Part shown: positions 17,215 to 26,017 of the stretch, one piece after another
How the letters are laid out: each line of letters begins with the position of its first letter
Numbering within the stretch: position 1 is the first letter of the stretch
Assembly (NCBI GenBank): GCA_023336205.1
Contig: JALQCR010000006.1
Span: 161,496-225,495 of the forward strand
Direction of reading: 5' to 3'
From: Pseudanabaena sp. Salubria-1
GTDB lineage: Bacteria; Cyanobacteriota; Cyanobacteriia; Pseudanabaenales; Pseudanabaenaceae
Length of the DNA stretch: 64,000 nt
Notes under the pieces: model-generated
The model's database searches: none
What the model saw: the letters and a program-made list of their open reading frames with translations, nothing else
What the model was told of the DNA's origin: nothing
Translations under genes and position numbers: made by a program

Positions 17215-18486
17215 ATGATTAAACATAAATTCCGAAGACAGCAATTGTCGAATAACCTATTAGATAAATCATTGAGCAAGGGCTTAGTCGCTGTAATCGG
17301 TGCGTTGTTGGTTTCTTGCTCTGCGAATGCTCCTAAAGGCAACGGGTTTGGTGCTGTTCCTGTACCGATCGCCTCTGTAGAATCAGGGACTGTCACCGAT
17401 AGCTCCGATTATGTCGCCAATTTACAATCGCGCCAATCAGTGACTCTGCAACCACGAGTCGATGGCTATATCCAAGAGATCTATGTCAAGGCAGGCGATC
17501 GCGTAGAAGCTGGCGCACCAATTTTACGAATTGATCCAGCTAAACAGCAAGCTGTTGTTCAGCGATCGGCTGCCGCCGTGGCAACTTCTCAGGCAGATTT
17601 TGAAAGTGCTAGGGCAACCCTTGTGCAATTACGTGCCCGTAAAGAATCGATTTTATCCAGTGTTGATTTTAATCAAAAGGAATTTAGTCGCTTTACTAAA
17701 TTGACAGAACAGGGTGCGACGACAAGGCAGAAGCTTGACGAAGTTGCGAATAATCTGAGAAATGCAAGAGCTGAACTTGGTCAGATCGATGCTCAGATGA
17801 ATGCTCAACAAGCAAGTATTAATAGTGCGGCTACAAGGATTGAAGAAACTCGTGCTAGTGCTGTGCAGGAAGAAGTACAGCTAGATTTCTATACGGTAAC
17901 AGCTCCTTTTGCGGGTATTGTTGGTGATATTCCGATTAAAGTTGGAGACAATGTTAGTAGCACAACCCAACTAACGACTGTAACTCAAAATCAAGTATTA
18001 GAAGTTCAGATTTCGGTTCCCGTTGAGAATGCTCCTCGCTTAAAAATGGGAATGCCTGTGGAGTTGTTAGACGCTCAAGATAAGCCTCTTGTTAAAGGAA
18101 ATGTCGCTTTTATTTCCCCGAATATTAATCCTCAAAGCCAATCGGTTTTGGTAAAAGCTAATTTTAATAATGGAACTAATCAACTCAAAGCTAATCAGTT
18201 TGTAAGAGCGCGATTAATATGGGCTTCTCGTGCTGGTGTACTAGTGCCAACTTCGGCAATTTCCCGTCTTGGAGGGCAAGATTTTATCTTTGTTGCAGAG
18301 CCTAGTCCTACAGATGGAAAATCGCTAATTGCTAATCAAAAACCAGTTAAGCTTGGGAAAATCACTGGCAATAAACAAGAGGTGTTAGAAGGGTTAAATC
18401 CTAAAGATCAGATTGTCGTTGCAGGTATTCTCCAATTACGGAATGGAGCACCGATCATGCCATTACCTGATGCCCCTAAGAAATAA
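17215..18486 (+). CDS. RND efflux periplasmic adaptor (HlyD/AcrA family), lipoprotein
   Basis: About 423 residues. The lipobox is LLVSC after a hydrophobic segment. The adaptor layout is clear: lipoyl half-motif (TLQPRVDGYIQEIYVKAGDRVEAGAPIL), a long alpha-helical hairpin rich in Ala/Gln/Glu (about 115-215), the second lipoyl half (YTVTAPFAGIVGDIPIKVGDNV), then beta-barrel and membrane-proximal domains. I prefer ATG 17215; a TTG four codons earlier is possible. Such adaptors bridge an inner-membrane RND pump and an outer-membrane channel. No pump gene is adjacent. Confidence 0.85.
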   Translation: MIKHKFRRQQLSNNLLDKSLSKGLVAVIGALLVSCSANAPKGNGFGAVPVPIASVESGTVTDSSDYVANLQSRQSVTLQPRVDGYIQEIYVKAGDRVEAGAPILRIDPAKQQAVVQRSAAAVATSQADFESARATLVQLRARKESILSSVDFNQKEFSRFTKLTEQGATTRQKLDEVANNLRNARAELGQIDAQMNAQQASINSAATRIEETRASAVQEEVQLDFYTVTAPFAGIVGDIPIKVGDNVSSTTQLTTVTQNQVLEVQISVPVENAPRLKMGMPVELLDAQDKPLVKGNVAFISPNINPQSQSVLVKANFNNGTNQLKANQFVRARLIWASRAGVLVPTSAISRLGGQDFIFVAEPSPTDGKSLIANQKPVKLGKITGNKQEVLEGLNPKDQIVVAGILQLRNGAPIMPLPDAPKK

Positions 18487-18517
18487 AAAAGCCTCGCAGT
18501 GCGAGGCTTTTTTATTT
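18481..18517 (+). terminator. Terminator overlapping the efflux adaptor stop
   Basis: Perfect 17-bp arms (AAATAAAAAAGCCTCGC and its complement) with loop AGT, ending in a T-rich run. The stop codon at 18484-18486 lies inside the left arm. Confidence 0.85.
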
Positions 18518-18547
18518 CTTACGGCAATTACCGATCAAACGAACCAC

Positions 18548-18596
18548 AAGAGATTTTTTGAAAGTGTTGCAAAGCAACACTTTCAAAAAATCTCTT
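18548..18596. repeat. Perfect 23-bp hairpin, GTGTTGCAAAGCAACAC family
   Basis: Arms 18548-18570 and 18574-18596 are fully complementary with loop AAA. A diverged relative sits at the aroA stop (35491-35533). It lies between convergent genes. Confidence 0.7.
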
Positions 18597-18682
18597 GGTT
18601 TGGGCTTAAGCGTAAAGCGCTATAAAAAGCTTAAATCCCAAAGGGCAAAGTGATCGCTTAGCGATCGCTTTGGGCTTTAGTT

Positions 18683-20851
18683 TTAGAACTTAGATGAGGC
18701 ATTGATATTATTAGGCTGTGCCAAAGCCGTAATCTGTTGTTGTACTGAAGGAGAATACAACCGCAGATAGTTCCAATAGTTACCAAAAACCTTAGAGACG
18801 TAATCTCTAGTTTCGTCATAGGGAATATTATTCACAAACTCATCAGGATCTCCTAAACCTCTCGATTCTACCCATCTACCGATCGCACCAGGTCCTGCAT
18901 TGTAGCTAGCAATAGCAAGCATGGTGTTATCTCCAAAACGGCTGTGGGTATAGTCCAGATACCAAGTTCCAAAATTGATATTATCTTCAGGTCTGTCAAG
19001 ATTATAGCTATTCACGCCCTTTTTATTAGCAATCCATGAACCTGTATCTGGCATGATTTGCATCAAACCGATCGCACCTGAACGAGAACGAATTTGAGCC
19101 TCAAAGCGAGACTCTTGACGCATCAAACCAATGACGAGGGCTGGAGACAGTTTGCGATCGCGTGACCAGTTGGAGATGAGATCCCAGTAATGAAACGGAT
19201 AGAGTGAGTGTATATATGCGGGATGCTGCTTGAGTTGAGCAATTTCGGCTTTTTGAGAATTGGGAACATCAATCCAATTTAAGCTTTCCAGAGTTTTAAT
19301 TCCAATCAAGTTATCTAGATTAGCAACACGCAAAACACCATCAGTAAAGATTTCCTTGGGTTCAAGGTTTCGCTTACCGCGCAATTCTGACATCCATTGC
19401 GATTGCGCATCACGATCTAGACCGAGGATATATAACTCTTGTAGTTTCGCCGAACCTGCTGGCAAAGTTACCCTAGCACTAGGTATTGCGATCGCGGGTG
19501 CTGTGTAACGTGCTGTGGTGAAGGTTCCCACATTCCATCCTAGAGAACTTGCCGATCTCCATGCGTAATAGGAATCGGGGTGTTGACGAATTGCAAACTC
19601 AAAAAACTTCTTAGCTTTAGCTTTATCGCCAGTTTGATTAGCCCATTTACCTGCCCAGAAGCTTGCTTCGGCTGCGGAGGTACTGTTAGGACTATTAGCA
19701 ATCAACGCATCCACCGTGGCGATCGCATTCTTGATCTGCCCAGATCGCCCTTGTCCCTTAGCAATGCGCCAGCGCAATTCACCCGCATCATCACTACTGC
19801 CATAGCGACTTAACAATAGATTACGAGCATCGCTTGCGGCTTTGGGGCTATCAAGCTTATCTTGCAAGATGGTAGCTTTAATCCCTAGCGCTTCACCTGC
19901 GGTCTCAGGATAGCTGGTGATAATGCGATCGGTTGCCGCGATCGCCGCTTCAGGCGAACCTATCTGCGTAATCCGAATGAGTGCGCGAGGAGCCTGAGGG
20001 CTTTGCGGAAATTGCTGTACAACACGGTTATATGCGGCGATCGCATTGTCGAATTGTTTACCACGATGTAGGCTAAGAGCATAATTGTAGGCAGTTATAG
20101 GATTTACTGTCGCACGAGCGTAGGCATTAGCAGCCCTACCAAATTCAAATTTGTTATAGTATCCATCAGCGATCGCCCACCATTGATCAGATGTGAGTGA
20201 GGGTGAACTGGCAGTTAAACGATTTAGAATTGGGACAATCTCTTTGAAATCACTAAAATAAGTCGCCAAATGCGCCATTATATCAACTCGATTTGGAGCT
20301 TGAGCTAGTAGGCGTAGGGCAACTTCTTGCGATCGCGGATGAGCAGGAAATTTTTGTAAAAGCTGTTGATTTTGTCCTAAAGCAAACATCGCTTCAGCAG
20401 ATGCAGGATTATCAGGGAACTTGGCTAACAGTTGCTCCCAAGTTGCTTTTGCTGCTTGGAGATCGCGCAGTTGGGTTTGAGCCTGTGCGCGTTTGAGTAA
20501 AACATAATCGGCTAAAACTGGATACTCAGTTTCCAATTTATCAAGAGCAGCGATCGCTTCGCGAGGTTTGCGGTTGTTGAGATGAATATCCGCAATTACC
20601 AGACGAGCACGAACACGATCGCTATCGGTATTACTAGAATTTAGTTGTTTAGCCTGAGTTTCTAATTTGGCAAGTCTTTGATCAAGGGGAGAGTAAGTAA
20701 GCGGATCAAAGGGCTTGCTGTCTCGGTTATTGCCTAAGCTTGCATTCAGAGTAATGTCTGATTCAGAAGAAGCGGTAATTAGTGGGGCGCTTGCTCCTGC
20801 TAATGTAGCACTGAGCATAAGCACGATAGACCAACGCATTAATTTTCTCAT
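18683..20851 (-). CDS. Soluble lytic murein transglycosylase (Slt70-like)
   Basis: 722 residues with a signal peptide (MRKLMRWSIVLMLSATLAGA). A long TPR-like superhelix covers about 60-480. The C-terminal SLT domain has GLMRQESRFEAQIRSRSGAIGLMQIMP, where the Glu of ES is the catalytic acid, followed by NINFGTWYLDYT and IASYNAGPGAIGRW. It cleaves the MurNAc-GlcNAc bond with 1,6-anhydro product formation in the periplasm. It lies where sufS would be expected in Synechocystis-type suf operons, but it is separated from sufD by a terminator. Confidence 0.9.
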   Translation of the reverse strand: MRKLMRWSIVLMLSATLAGASAPLITASSESDITLNASLGNNRDSKPFDPLTYSPLDQRLAKLETQAKQLNSSNTDSDRVRARLVIADIHLNNRKPREAIAALDKLETEYPVLADYVLLKRAQAQTQLRDLQAAKATWEQLLAKFPDNPASAEAMFALGQNQQLLQKFPAHPRSQEVALRLLAQAPNRVDIMAHLATYFSDFKEIVPILNRLTASSPSLTSDQWWAIADGYYNKFEFGRAANAYARATVNPITAYNYALSLHRGKQFDNAIAAYNRVVQQFPQSPQAPRALIRITQIGSPEAAIAATDRIITSYPETAGEALGIKATILQDKLDSPKAASDARNLLLSRYGSSDDAGELRWRIAKGQGRSGQIKNAIATVDALIANSPNSTSAAEASFWAGKWANQTGDKAKAKKFFEFAIRQHPDSYYAWRSASSLGWNVGTFTTARYTAPAIAIPSARVTLPAGSAKLQELYILGLDRDAQSQWMSELRGKRNLEPKEIFTDGVLRVANLDNLIGIKTLESLNWIDVPNSQKAEIAQLKQHPAYIHSLYPFHYWDLISNWSRDRKLSPALVIGLMRQESRFEAQIRSRSGAIGLMQIMPDTGSWIANKKGVNSYNLDRPEDNINFGTWYLDYTHSRFGDNTMLAIASYNAGPGAIGRWVESRGLGDPDEFVNNIPYDETRDYVSKVFGNYWNYLRLYSPSVQQQITALAQPNNINASSKF

Positions 20852-20914
20852 CCCGATACATTCTTGATGTTCAGCATCCTAGCATTTTTCACAGGATGAC
20901 TTATAGCATTTTTA

Positions 20915-20958
20915 ACAAAAAAAAGAAGTGACGCTAAAGCGTCGTTTCTTTTTTTTGT
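20915..20958. terminator. Terminator after sufD
   Basis: Near-perfect 21-bp arms (ACAAAAAAAAGAAGTGACGCT against its complement, two mismatches) with an A-run and a T-run on opposite sides. It abuts the sufD stop and separates the suf operon from the transglycosylase gene. Confidence 0.8.
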
Positions 20959-20959
20959 T

Positions 20960-22345
20960 TTATGATTTGGTTTTCTCAAGCACAAAATCACTAAGCGATC
21001 GCTGTACCGATACAATCGGGATGTGCGCGATCGCTTCCGTAGCAAAGGCATAGGTTAGCAAGTTAGCGGCACTCTCAGCATCAATCGCTCGACTTTGGAG
21101 ATAGAAGATTTCCTCAGCATCTAGTTGACTGACGGTTGCACCGTGAGCGCATTTGACATTATCTGCAAAAATCTCTAGCTGAGGTTTGGTGTCTACTCGC
21201 GCTTTGGGCGATAACAAGAGATTACGGCTTAGCTGCGCGGAATCAGTTTGTTGCGCTAACTTCGCAACTTGGATTTTGCCATTAAAGACCGCATGGGATC
21301 GCCCTGATGCAATACATTTATGTAACTGCTTACTTGATCCATAGGGATAGTTATGAGCGATTACCGAATGCGTGTCTGCAAGCTGATCGCCATCGACAAA
21401 TGCTAATCCAGTCAGCGAAGTTTGAGTTTGTTCAGCCATTTGACGCACGATTAAATTCTGGCGAGAGATCTTCGCACCGATGCTAATCGATTGATTTTTA
21501 TAGTTACTATTTCGAGCTTGAGCGATCGCAGTCATATTGATATGCACCGCCTCATCACCTTGCCACTGTACCTTGGTATGATTGACCTCTGCACCTTCTG
21601 CTAGCCAAACTTCTGTTACCGTATTAGTAAAATAGGTTTGAGAATCAATTCCCACAAAAGTTTGAATAAAAGTCAAATTACTATGGCTTTCTGCAATCAC
21701 CAAACAGCGCGGCTGAGTTATCAATGTTGCACCAGCCTGTGGTGCAGATACAAACAAAAGCTGAATCGGCTTTTCGACGACAATATTTTTGGGGGCGAGC
21801 ATAATTGCCACATCCTCCATACAAGCTGTATTCAGGCTTGTAAAATAATCATTCGCATCGGGATGTTGAGCGAGGTGCGATCGCAGTTTTGGCAGAATGC
21901 GATCGCCAAGAGTTGCCAATGTGCCAAGAACTAAGCCTTGTGTAGCCGCCGTTGTATCTGAAAACTTCTCGCTATACTCGCCATTCACAAATACAATCAG
22001 ATTGCCTGAAGCTTCAGGCGCTGAATGCTTAGCAACTAAAGCTTCGACATCCTCTGGCTTAGCCAGTTGATTAGCAAAAGTTAGACTTCCCAAAGACGAA
22101 ACATCCGTATATTTCCATTCTTCATCTTTGGTCGTAGGGAAAGAAAGACTCGCTAGGCGATCGCTAGCCAATTGGCGAATTTCGCTCACAAACTGATCGG
22201 TGTCTTGGGCGATCGCGATCGGAGAGTTTAAACCGATCACTTGGGAAGTAAATTTCTTGCTGTCAACAGCCAATTTACTGCGGGTGCTTAATGCGCCCTT
22301 CAACTCCTGTTGATCTTCCACTTGTTCAGAAACTTGAATAGACAT
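20960..22345 (-). CDS. sufD: Fe-S cluster assembly protein SufD
   Basis: 461 residues, SufB/SufD family. The C-terminal part has the family beta-helix and the segment LEIFADNVKCAHGATVSQLDAEEIFYLQSRAID, where the Cys-Ala-His-Gly stretch is characteristic of SufD. It forms the SufBC2D scaffold that builds Fe-S clusters in the cytosol. Its start overlaps the sufC stop by one base (TAATG), so the two are translationally coupled. It is the last gene of the operon here; no sufS follows. Confidence 0.94.
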   Translation of the reverse strand: MSIQVSEQVEDQQELKGALSTRSKLAVDSKKFTSQVIGLNSPIAIAQDTDQFVSEIRQLASDRLASLSFPTTKDEEWKYTDVSSLGSLTFANQLAKPEDVEALVAKHSAPEASGNLIVFVNGEYSEKFSDTTAATQGLVLGTLATLGDRILPKLRSHLAQHPDANDYFTSLNTACMEDVAIMLAPKNIVVEKPIQLLFVSAPQAGATLITQPRCLVIAESHSNLTFIQTFVGIDSQTYFTNTVTEVWLAEGAEVNHTKVQWQGDEAVHINMTAIAQARNSNYKNQSISIGAKISRQNLIVRQMAEQTQTSLTGLAFVDGDQLADTHSVIAHNYPYGSSKQLHKCIASGRSHAVFNGKIQVAKLAQQTDSAQLSRNLLLSPKARVDTKPQLEIFADNVKCAHGATVSQLDAEEIFYLQSRAIDAESAANLLTYAFATEAIAHIPIVSVQRSLSDFVLEKTKS

Positions 22346-23127
22346 TATACCAACACCGCCTCTTCTTCTTTGAGCCAGTCATAGCCCTTTTCTTCTAGTT
22401 CCAGAGCCAAGTCTTTACCACCTGTGAGAATAATCTTGCCATTTTCCATCACATGAATAAAATCAGGAATAATGTAATTTAGCAAGCGCTGATAGTGAGT
22501 AATCACTAGTGAAGAATTGAGAGGAGTTGAGAGCTTATTTACACCACCTGCCACAATTCGCAATGCATCGATATCCAAACCTGAATCTGTCTCATCGAGA
22601 ATGGCAAGAGTCGGATCGAGAATTGCCATTTGCAAAATCTCATTGCGTTTCTTCTCGCCGCCAGAAAAACCTTCGTTAACACTGCGACTCAAGAAACTAG
22701 GATTCATTTCTACAATCTCTAGCTTTTCTTGAATAAAATCATCAAAATCAATGATATCTAACTCTTCTAAACCTTTGTGCTTTCTCAAGTTGTTATAGGA
22801 CAATCGCAAGAAATCAGAATTAGTCACCCCAGGAATTTCTAATGGATATTGAAAAGCTAAAAATATACCTTCTCTAGATCTAATTTCTGGCGCTAAATCT
22901 AATAAGTTTTCGCCCTTATAAATAATCTCACCACCTGTGACCGTATAGGCAGGATGTCCCGCTAACACTTTCGAGAATGTGCTTTTGCCAGAGCCATTTG
23001 GCCCCATAATCGCATGAACTTCACCAGCCTTAATCTCCAGATTTAGCCCTTTTAAAATCTCGACTCCACCAACTTCGGCAGTCAAATTCTTGACTGATAA
23101 AATCACTTCGCTATTTTCAACAATCAT
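22345..23127 (-). CDS. sufC: Fe-S cluster assembly ATPase SufC
   Basis: 260 residues, ABC-type ATPase. Walker [10 protein letters not shown] (about 41), signature [10 protein letters not shown] (about 156) and Walker [13 protein letters not shown], with DETDSGLD being the SufC-specific variant. It drives conformational change in the SufBC2D complex. It lies between sufB (67-base gap) and sufD (1-base overlap). Confidence 0.95.
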   Translation of the reverse strand: MIVENSEVILSVKNLTAEVGGVEILKGLNLEIKAGEVHAIMGPNGSGKSTFSKVLAGHPAYTVTGGEIIYKGENLLDLAPEIRSREGIFLAFQYPLEIPGVTNSDFLRLSYNNLRKHKGLEELDIIDFDDFIQEKLEIVEMNPSFLSRSVNEGFSGGEKKRNEILQMAILDPTLAILDETDSGLDIDALRIVAGGVNKLSTPLNSSLVITHYQRLLNYIIPDFIHVMENGKIILTGGKDLALELEEKGYDWLKEEEAVLV

Positions 23128-23164
23128 TTCTATTTCTCTTAACAGCTATTTAATATTGTAAAAT

Positions 23165-23199
23165 AATTACCAATTACCAATTACCAATCACCAATTACC
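23165..23199. repeat. Five tandem heptamers (AATTACC) across the sufB stop
   Basis: Four copies of AATTACC and one AATCACC in direct tandem. The stop codon of sufB (reverse complement of TTA at 23195-23197) falls in the last unit. This is a short tandemly repeated repetitive sequence of the kind common in cyanobacteria, and it forms most of the sufB-sufC gap. Confidence 0.85.
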
Positions 23200-24631
23200 C
23201 AACACTATTCTCTAATTTCAAAGCCAAGAGCTTATCTGCTTCAACGGCAAATTCCATTGGTAAAGCGTTAAATACTTCTTTACAGAAGCCGCTAATGATC
23301 ATGGAGACAGCATCTTCAACGGCGATACCGCGTTGTTGAAAATAGAACAATTGCTCTTCGCCGATTTTAGAAGTTGAGGCTTCATGCTCAACTCTAGCGG
23401 TATTGTTTTGAACTTGAATATAAGGAAAAGTATTCGCTTGAGAGCAATCACCAATCAGCATTGAGTCGCATTGAGAATAATTTCTTGCACCTTCAGCATT
23501 AGGCGAGATCTTCACCAAGCCACGATAGCTATTTTGCGAACCACCAGCGGAAATACCCTTAGAAACAATTTTACTGCGGGTATTTTTGCCGATATGCACC
23601 ATTTTCGAGCCAGTGTCGGCTTGTTGCTTATTATTTGTTAGGGCAACAGAGTAAAACTCGCCAACGGAGTTTTCACCAACCAATACGCAACTGGGATACT
23701 TCCAAGTAATTGCGGAACCTGTTTCTACTTGAGTCCAAGAGATCTTTGAGTTTTTGCCTTGGCACAAACCACGCTTAGTCACAAAGTTATAGATACCGCC
23801 TTTGCCATCTTTATCGCCAGCAAACCAGTTCTGTACTGTGGAATATTTGATTTCGGCATCATCTAGGGCGACTAATTCAACTACGGCTGCATGAAGTTGA
23901 TTGGTATCAAACATTGGTGCAGTACAACCTTCAAGATAGCTTACATAGGCTCCTTCTTCGGCAACAATCAAAGTACGCTCGAATTGTCCAGAATCGCCAT
24001 TGTTAATGCGGAAATAGGTGGACAGATCCATCGGGCACTTTACGCCTTTGGGAATGTATACAAAGGAGCCATCGGTAAATACAGCAGCATTTAGTGCTGA
24101 ATAGTAGTTATCTGCGATCGGGACAACGCTACCTAGATATTTTTTGATCAGTTCAGGATATTCATGCATCGCTTCTGTGATCGAGCAGAAGATTACGCCA
24201 ACTTTTGCTAGATCTTTCTTAAAAGTTGTGGCGATCGAAACGCTATCAAAAATAACATCAACGGCAACATTGGTCAGACGCTTTTGCTCGTTAATAGAAA
24301 TCCCTAATTTCTCAAAAGTATCAAGTAACTCAGGATCGACCTCGTCGAGACTCGCTTTTTTCTTTGACTGCTTGGGGGCGGAATAATAGACGATATTTTG
24401 GTAATCGATCGCAGGATATTCGACATGCGCCCATGTGGGTTCTTGCATTTTCAACCATTGACGATACGCTTTGAGCCGAAATTCCAGCATGTATTCTGGC
24501 TCATTTTTCTTAGCCGAAATCATGCGGACGACATCTTCGCTTAGACCGCGAGGAATCGTGTCCGACTCAATGGACGTAACAAATCCGTATTTGTATGGTT
24601 GGTTGACAAGTGCTTGAACCGTTGCAGTCAT
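23195..24631 (-). CDS. sufB: Fe-S cluster assembly protein SufB
   Basis: 478 residues, the normal length. The sequence has the conserved [31 protein letters not shown] and [35 protein letters not shown] segments, with the cysteine and glutamate residues used for cluster assembly. It is the first gene of the sufBCD operon, divergent from sufR, and is expected to be under SufR control through the operators in the 205-base spacer. Confidence 0.96.
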   Translation of the reverse strand: MTATVQALVNQPYKYGFVTSIESDTIPRGLSEDVVRMISAKKNEPEYMLEFRLKAYRQWLKMQEPTWAHVEYPAIDYQNIVYYSAPKQSKKKASLDEVDPELLDTFEKLGISINEQKRLTNVAVDVIFDSVSIATTFKKDLAKVGVIFCSITEAMHEYPELIKKYLGSVVPIADNYYSALNAAVFTDGSFVYIPKGVKCPMDLSTYFRINNGDSGQFERTLIVAEEGAYVSYLEGCTAPMFDTNQLHAAVVELVALDDAEIKYSTVQNWFAGDKDGKGGIYNFVTKRGLCQGKNSKISWTQVETGSAITWKYPSCVLVGENSVGEFYSVALTNNKQQADTGSKMVHIGKNTRSKIVSKGISAGGSQNSYRGLVKISPNAEGARNYSQCDSMLIGDCSQANTFPYIQVQNNTARVEHEASTSKIGEEQLFYFQQRGIAVEDAVSMIISGFCKEVFNALPMEFAVEADKLLALKLENSVG

Positions 24632-24698
24632 GTCAGTCGTGGCTCCTGATAATTGATGTGCAAAGTTAGTGCTGAGCGCTACCTTTGTTTGAGTAAAA

Positions 24699-24712
24699 CA
24701 ACTTACTTGTTT
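24699..24712. promoter_or_regulatory. SufR-type operator, imperfect (CAAC-N6-GTTT)
   Basis: CAACTTACTTGTTT matches the known cyanobacterial SufR inverted repeat CAAC-N6-GTTG at seven of eight fixed positions. It lies 68 bases upstream of sufB and probably acts as the weaker second site. Confidence 0.6.
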
Positions 24713-24737
24713 CTTTATTAATTGTAGGTTACATTAA

Positions 24738-24751
24738 CAACATGCAAGTTG
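24738..24751. promoter_or_regulatory. SufR operator, perfect CAAC-N6-GTTG
   Basis: CAACATGCAAGTTG is an exact match to the inverted repeat reported for SufR in Synechocystis-type cyanobacteria, extended by one pair (ACAAC...GTTGT). It lies between sufB and sufR, about 107 bases from the sufB start and 85 from the sufR start, so one site can repress both genes. Confidence 0.82.
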
Positions 24752-24836
24752 TCAAAGTCATTTTTTTGATAACTACGCCATTTAATCGTGTCTTGGCTCT
24801 CCGCAAGAGTTAGTTGTTATCAGGAGCTGAATATTC

Positions 24837-25541
24837 ATGAAAACTCCCATCGGTGTCGCTGACGTGGTTTCAAGTGCACCAGATCTGAAACTAGATCACA
24901 GACTAGATCACAGAAATGATGCTAAAAACGATACTAAGCAGGATATTTTGCAGCATCTGCTTAAGCGTGGAGAGGTAACAGCGCAAGATTTAGCCGAAAA
25001 GCTGGATATTAGTCCACAGGCAATTCGTAAACATTTAAAGGATCTTGAAACTGAGGGGCTGATATATCACACAGCCGAGCAGTTGGGTATGGGTAGACCT
25101 CAATTTATTTATGCTTTGACCACAGCGGGACGCGATCGCTTTCCTGATAGTTATAACCAATTTGCCGTAAATTTCCTTGATACGCTGATTGATACGTTAG
25201 GCAAAGAGCAAGTATCTGAGGTATTACAAAAGCAGTGGCAACGCAAAGCACAGCATTATAAATTACAACTTGGAGGAGGTACACTCAAGCAACGATTAGA
25301 AAAATTAGCCGAACTTCGCCGTAGTGAAGGTTATGTGACGGAATGGTTCCCTGTAGAAGGGACAGAAGGTTTCATCTTTACGGAATATAATTGTGCGATC
25401 GCTCATGTGGCTGAGTCTTTTCCCAGTGTGTGCGGACATGAGCTAGAAATGTTTGCTACCGTGCTGGACTGTCCCGTAGAACGCACGCATTGGATGGTTG
25501 ATGGTGAACATCGTTGTGGATACTTAATCCCAAACAAGTAA
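24837..25541 (+). CDS. sufR: SufR, Fe-S-binding repressor of the suf operon
   Basis: 234 residues. An N-terminal winged helix-turn-helix (ILQHLLKRGEVTAQDLAEKLDISPQAIRKHLKDLE) binds DNA. The C-terminal region has four cysteines (EYNC, VCGHE, DCPVE, HRCGY) able to hold an Fe-S cluster, as in other SufR proteins. It is divergent from sufBCD, with a perfect operator between them. The start ATG 24837 has AGGAG about 13 bases upstream. A 29-bp perfect hairpin follows. Confidence 0.93.
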   Translation: MKTPIGVADVVSSAPDLKLDHRLDHRNDAKNDTKQDILQHLLKRGEVTAQDLAEKLDISPQAIRKHLKDLETEGLIYHTAEQLGMGRPQFIYALTTAGRDRFPDSYNQFAVNFLDTLIDTLGKEQVSEVLQKQWQRKAQHYKLQLGGGTLKQRLEKLAELRRSEGYVTEWFPVEGTEGFIFTEYNCAIAHVAESFPSVCGHELEMFATVLDCPVERTHWMVDGEHRCGYLIPNK

Positions 25542-25602
25542 AATAAGGAACCAATTTTTTATGGCGCGGCGAAGCCGCGCCATAAAAAATTGGTTCCTTA
25601 TT
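25542..25602. terminator. Perfect 29-bp hairpin after sufR
   Basis: Arms 25542-25570 and 25574-25602 pair without mismatch around loop GAA. The GC-rich tip ATGGCGCGGC/GCCGCGCCAT is flanked by AT-rich stems with T-runs and A-runs, so it could work in either direction. It directly abuts the sufR stop. Confidence 0.8.
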
Positions 25603-25731
25603 AAATCGCACAACCATTAGCTCTCAGTTATTCTGTTAGCATAGATACTAATAGTTATGGTTGTTAGAGAGTGCAATTTTTTGCATTGCACTCTCTAAGC
25701 CTATAGTTTTGAGATAAATACAGGAAAAAAT

Positions 25732-25968
25732 ATGAGTTTGACTCTGACTACAGAAAATGTCGAAAATGTTTTAGATGAGTTACGTCCTTATCTAATGTCT
25801 GATGGAGGCAATGTGGAACTCGTCGAAATCGAGGGCCCAATTGTGAGATTGCGCCTACAAGGCGCTTGTGGATCTTGTCCTAGCTCAGCGATGACCCTGA
25901 GAATGGGTATTGAGCGCAAGTTGAAGGAAGAGATTCCTGAAATCGATGAAATCGAACAGGTTTTTTAA
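25732..25968 (+). CDS. NifU-like C-terminal domain Fe-S scaffold (Nfu)
   Basis: 78 residues, the size of cyanobacterial stand-alone Nfu proteins. The family segment [13 protein letters not shown] and the cluster-binding motif [18 protein letters not shown] (Cys-x-x-Cys) are clear. It forms a dimer that holds and delivers an Fe-S cluster, complementing the Suf scaffold encoded just upstream. It lies downstream of sufR but has its own 190-base leader with a hairpin, so it is probably transcribed separately. Confidence 0.93.
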   Translation: MSLTLTTENVENVLDELRPYLMSDGGNVELVEIEGPIVRLRLQGACGSCPSSAMTLRMGIERKLKEEIPEIDEIEQVF

Positions 25969-26017
25969 ATCCAAATAAATAAAGGCGGCACTTCGTGCCG
26001 CCTTTATTTATTTGGAT
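25969..26017. terminator. Perfect 23-bp bidirectional hairpin after nfu
   Basis: Arms 25969-25991 and 25995-26017 around loop TTC, core AAAGGCGGCAC/GTGCCGCCTTT. It abuts the nfu stop on the plus strand and overlaps the last codons of the kinase fragment on the minus strand. Confidence 0.8.
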
